DNA from: Methanoculleus sp.
Lineage (GTDB): Archaea > Halobacteriota > Methanomicrobia > Methanomicrobiales > Methanoculleaceae
Direction: 5' to 3'
Assembly: GCA_023230425.1 (NCBI GenBank)
Contig: JALNXI010000092.1
Location: 1 to 7,319, forward strand
DNA: 7,319 nucleotides
Part shown: in pieces, positions 5,477-7,319 of the stretch
Numbering within the stretch: position 1 is the first letter of the stretch
How the letters are laid out: the number at the start of each line of letters is the position of its first letter
Notes under the pieces: model-generated
What the model saw: the letters and a program-made list of their open reading frames with translations, nothing else
Databases searched by the model: none
What the model was told of the DNA's origin: nothing
Translations under genes and position numbers: made by a program

Positions 5477-6427
5477 ATGCGAAGAACGGCGCCCATCACA
5501 ATCCTGGCACTCACCTGCACGCTTCTCATCAGCATGGCCTGCGCGGTCGCTCTCGGACCGGCCAGTATATCCCCCGGATCCCTGTTTGCCATACCCAACG
5601 CGTGGATGATCATCTGGGACGTCAGGCTTCCACGGGTGATTGCCGCGGCGCTGGTCGGGTGCGCGCTTGCCGTGGCCGGCACAGCAATGCAGGGACTGTT
5701 TCGGAACTCCATGGCGGATCCCTACATCATCGGCACGTCGTCCGGCGGGGCGCTCGGGGCCACACTCTCAATCGTCCTCTTCGCGGGCACAGGGCGACCG
5801 GTCTTCGCATTCATCGGGGCGACGATCGCCACCTTTGCCGTCTACATCATCGCCCGTCAGGGCGGGAAGATCCCGGTCGAGACACTCCTGCTCTCCGGCG
5901 TCGCCCTCTCCATGCTGCTATCGGCGTTTCTCTCCTTCCTCATGTACACTGCAGGACGGAGCCTGCACCAGATCATGTTCTGGCTGATGGGAGGGTTCTG
6001 GAACGTCTCGTGGGATGACGTCATCGTTGCCATTCTCATCCCGGTCGGGTGTCTGGTCATCTACCTCTATGCACGCGACATCAACATCATATCGCTCGGG
6101 GAAGAGGACGCGATCCACCTCGGCGTGAACGTCGAACGATTAAAGCAGATCCTTCTCTTTGCGAGCGCCTTCCTGACGGGAATAGCGGTCTCGATCGCGG
6201 GGGCGATCGGGTTCATCGGGCTGATCACTCCGCACGTGATGCGCCTGATCGTCGGGCCCGACCACCGCGTCCTCCTTCCTGCGGCCGCCCTCGCGGGCGG
6301 GATCCTCCTCCTCTGGTCCGATACGCTCACAAGGACGTTTGCCAATGACATGCCGGTCGGGATCATCACCGCCTGTTTCGGCGCACCGTTCTTCATATAC
6401 CTCCTGCGGAGCCGGATGAAAGCATGA
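5477..6427 (+). CDS. FecCD/BtuC-family ABC importer permease (corrinoid or chelated iron)
   Basis: This is a 316-residue polytopic membrane protein of the BtuC/FhuB/FecD family, which forms the dimeric channel for vitamin B12, siderophore or heme import. Visible hallmarks are WDVRLPRVIAAALVGCALAVAGTAMQGLFRNSMADPYIIGTSSGGALGA (about 47-95), LSGVALSMLLSA (139-150), and MFWLMGGF (167-174). The cytoplasmic coupling segment SLGEEDAIHLGVNVERLK lies at 206-223, and GAIGFIGLITPHVMRLIVGPDHR at 242-264. There are about nine to ten hydrophobic helices. The length is close to the family's roughly 330. The start is fixed by an in-frame stop at 5459-5461. The end overlaps the ATPase start (ATGA). The substrate cannot be read from sequence. 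Corrinoid is plausible because the organism's Mtr complex needs it, but iron-siderophore is equally consistent. No solute-binding protein gene is in the window. Confidence 0.95.
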   Translation: MRRTAPITILALTCTLLISMACAVALGPASISPGSLFAIPNAWMIIWDVRLPRVIAAALVGCALAVAGTAMQGLFRNSMADPYIIGTSSGGALGATLSIVLFAGTGRPVFAFIGATIATFAVYIIARQGGKIPVETLLLSGVALSMLLSAFLSFLMYTAGRSLHQIMFWLMGGFWNVSWDDVIVAILIPVGCLVIYLYARDINIISLGEEDAIHLGVNVERLKQILLFASAFLTGIAVSIAGAIGFIGLITPHVMRLIVGPDHRVLLPAAALAGGILLLWSDTLTRTFANDMPVGIITACFGAPFFIYLLRSRMKA

Positions 6428-7319
6428 AACCAGTCGAGGTCATTGGTATCGACGTCTCCTACGGCGCAAAGAAGGTCCTCGAGGCGATATCGCTTCATGC
6501 GGAGAGGGGTGAGATCCTCGGGATCATCGGGCCGAACGGGGCAGGGAAGACGACGCTCGTCAAGGCGATGAGCCGGATAGTCTCCCCGGAAAACGGGGAG
6601 ATCTACCTCAACGCCCGGAGCCTGGATTCCTTCAGTTTCCGGGAGCTGGCGCAGCAGGTCGCGGTCGTGCCGCAGGGGATCTCGATCAGTTTCGATTACA
6701 CCGTGCGCGATATCGTCATGATGGGAAGGCATCCCTACATCGAGAGGCTCTCCTCCGGGACTTCCCGGGACCTGGAGATCTGCGACCGCGCCATGCAGCT
6801 CGCAAACGTCACACACCTCGCCGGTTCGTCGGTCAATGCGATCAGCGGCGGCGAGCGGCAGCGGGTGCTCATCGCACGGGCGCTTGCCCAGGAGCCGAAG
6901 ATCCTGCTGCTTGATGAGGCGACCTCGAACCTCGATATCAGTCACCGGATCGAGATCTTAAACATCATCAGGAGCCTCACCGGCAAGATCACGGTGATCA
7001 GCGTCTTTCACGACCTGAACCTGGCCGCGTACTACTGCGACCGCCTGATCGTGCTGAAAGACCGGAGAGTCTATGCTGTAGGGCCCCCGGAGGATGTCCT
7101 GACCACAGAAACCATCAGGGCAGTCTTCGGCATCGATACGTTCATCAGGCATCATCCGTTCACGAGGAGGCCCTACGTCCTGCCGGTGTATGAGAATCCG
7201 GCGGCTCTGGGGAGCGCGCGACGGGTACACGTCGTCTGCGGCGGCGGGACGGGGTCCGATCTCCTCTATGCCCTCCACAGGGAAGGGTTCCGGGTGAGTG
7301 CCGGTGTGCTCAATATTTT
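6424..7319 (+). CDS. FepC/BtuD-type ABC importer ATPase with C-terminal extension (3' partial)
   Basis: The frame runs open to the right edge (298 complete codons). Residues 1-240 are a complete importer ATPase of the FepC/HmuV/BtuD type. They contain Walker A GPNGAGKT 36-43, Q-loop VVPQG with Q84, the family block MMGRHPYIERL 99-109, signature ISGGERQR 140-147, Walker B ILLLDEAT 160-167, the D-loop SNLD, and switch FHDLN with H196. Members usually end near residue 260. Here the chain continues, and at 268-298 begins VHVVCGGGTGSDLLYALHREGFRVSAGVLNI, a Gly-rich Rossmann-like start. I recall similar extensions on archaeal corrinoid/iron importer ATPases, where GVLN is followed by GDSD. Its function is unknown to me. 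ATG 6424 overlaps the permease stop, with CGGAG 12 bases upstream. It energises the permease at the inner membrane face. Confidence 0.93.
   Translation, partial: MKPVEVIGIDVSYGAKKVLEAISLHAERGEILGIIGPNGAGKTTLVKAMSRIVSPENGEIYLNARSLDSFSFRELAQQVAVVPQGISISFDYTVRDIVMMGRHPYIERLSSGTSRDLEICDRAMQLANVTHLAGSSVNAISGGERQRVLIARALAQEPKILLLDEATSNLDISHRIEILNIIRSLTGKITVISVFHDLNLAAYYCDRLIVLKDRRVYAVGPPEDVLTTETIRAVFGIDTFIRHHPFTRRPYVLPVYENPAALGSARRVHVVCGGGTGSDLLYALHREGFRVSAGVLNI

Noticed and set aside
6067..6945. Minus-strand open frame of 292 codons across the permease/ATPase junction
   Set aside because: Antisense to two well-supported genes with all family motifs; its composition is typical of a reverse-strand shadow.

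Overview
The window comes from a hydrogenotrophic methanogenic archaeon, most likely of the order Methanomicrobiales (Methanoculleus-like). The evidence is an mtr operon end encoding the Na+-translocating methyl-H4MPT:coenzyme M methyltransferase, archaeal-style oligo-T termination and AT-rich TATA-type promoters in a GC-rich background, and an archaeal SelB-like pseudo-GTPase. The genus is an inference from overall sequence character.

Layout. (1) 1-1388: the 3' end of an mtr operon. A cut-off reading frame joins the C-terminal tail of MtrA to an MtrG-type stalk and membrane helix. It is followed by mtrH (338-1375) and an oligo-T terminator. (2) 1389-1772: about 400 bases without an intact gene. 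It holds a roughly 50-codon relic of an IS21-type IstA transposase, a GC-rich double hairpin that resembles the right end of an IS200/IS605 element, and an AT-rich promoter. (3) 1773-4264: a tightly coupled three-gene operon, lower in GC than its flanks. It encodes a HypB/UreG/CobW-type GTPase with two CxxC pairs, a soluble ABC ATPase with an N-terminal DUF542/DUF1858-like domain, and a DUF4213-DUF364 putative metal-chelation protein. (4) 4323-5288, minus strand: an EF-Tu/SelB-like protein whose G domain has lost its GTP-binding motifs. (5) 5477 to the right edge: a FecCD/BtuC-type permease overlapping an ABC ATPase that carries a C-terminal extension and runs off the window. These form an importer for corrinoid or chelated iron.

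How the parts fit. MtrH passes the methyl group of methyl-H4MPT to the corrinoid of MtrA, and the MtrG-like helix anchors the complex in the membrane. The downstream ABC importer may bring in corrinoid or iron. The middle operon is the least understood part. It combines a nucleotide-driven metallochaperone-like GTPase, an ABC ATPase with no permease, and a chelatase-like protein, which suggests a metal- or metallocofactor-handling machine of unknown target. Its lower GC and the transposase debris on its 5' side suggest it may have been acquired horizontally.
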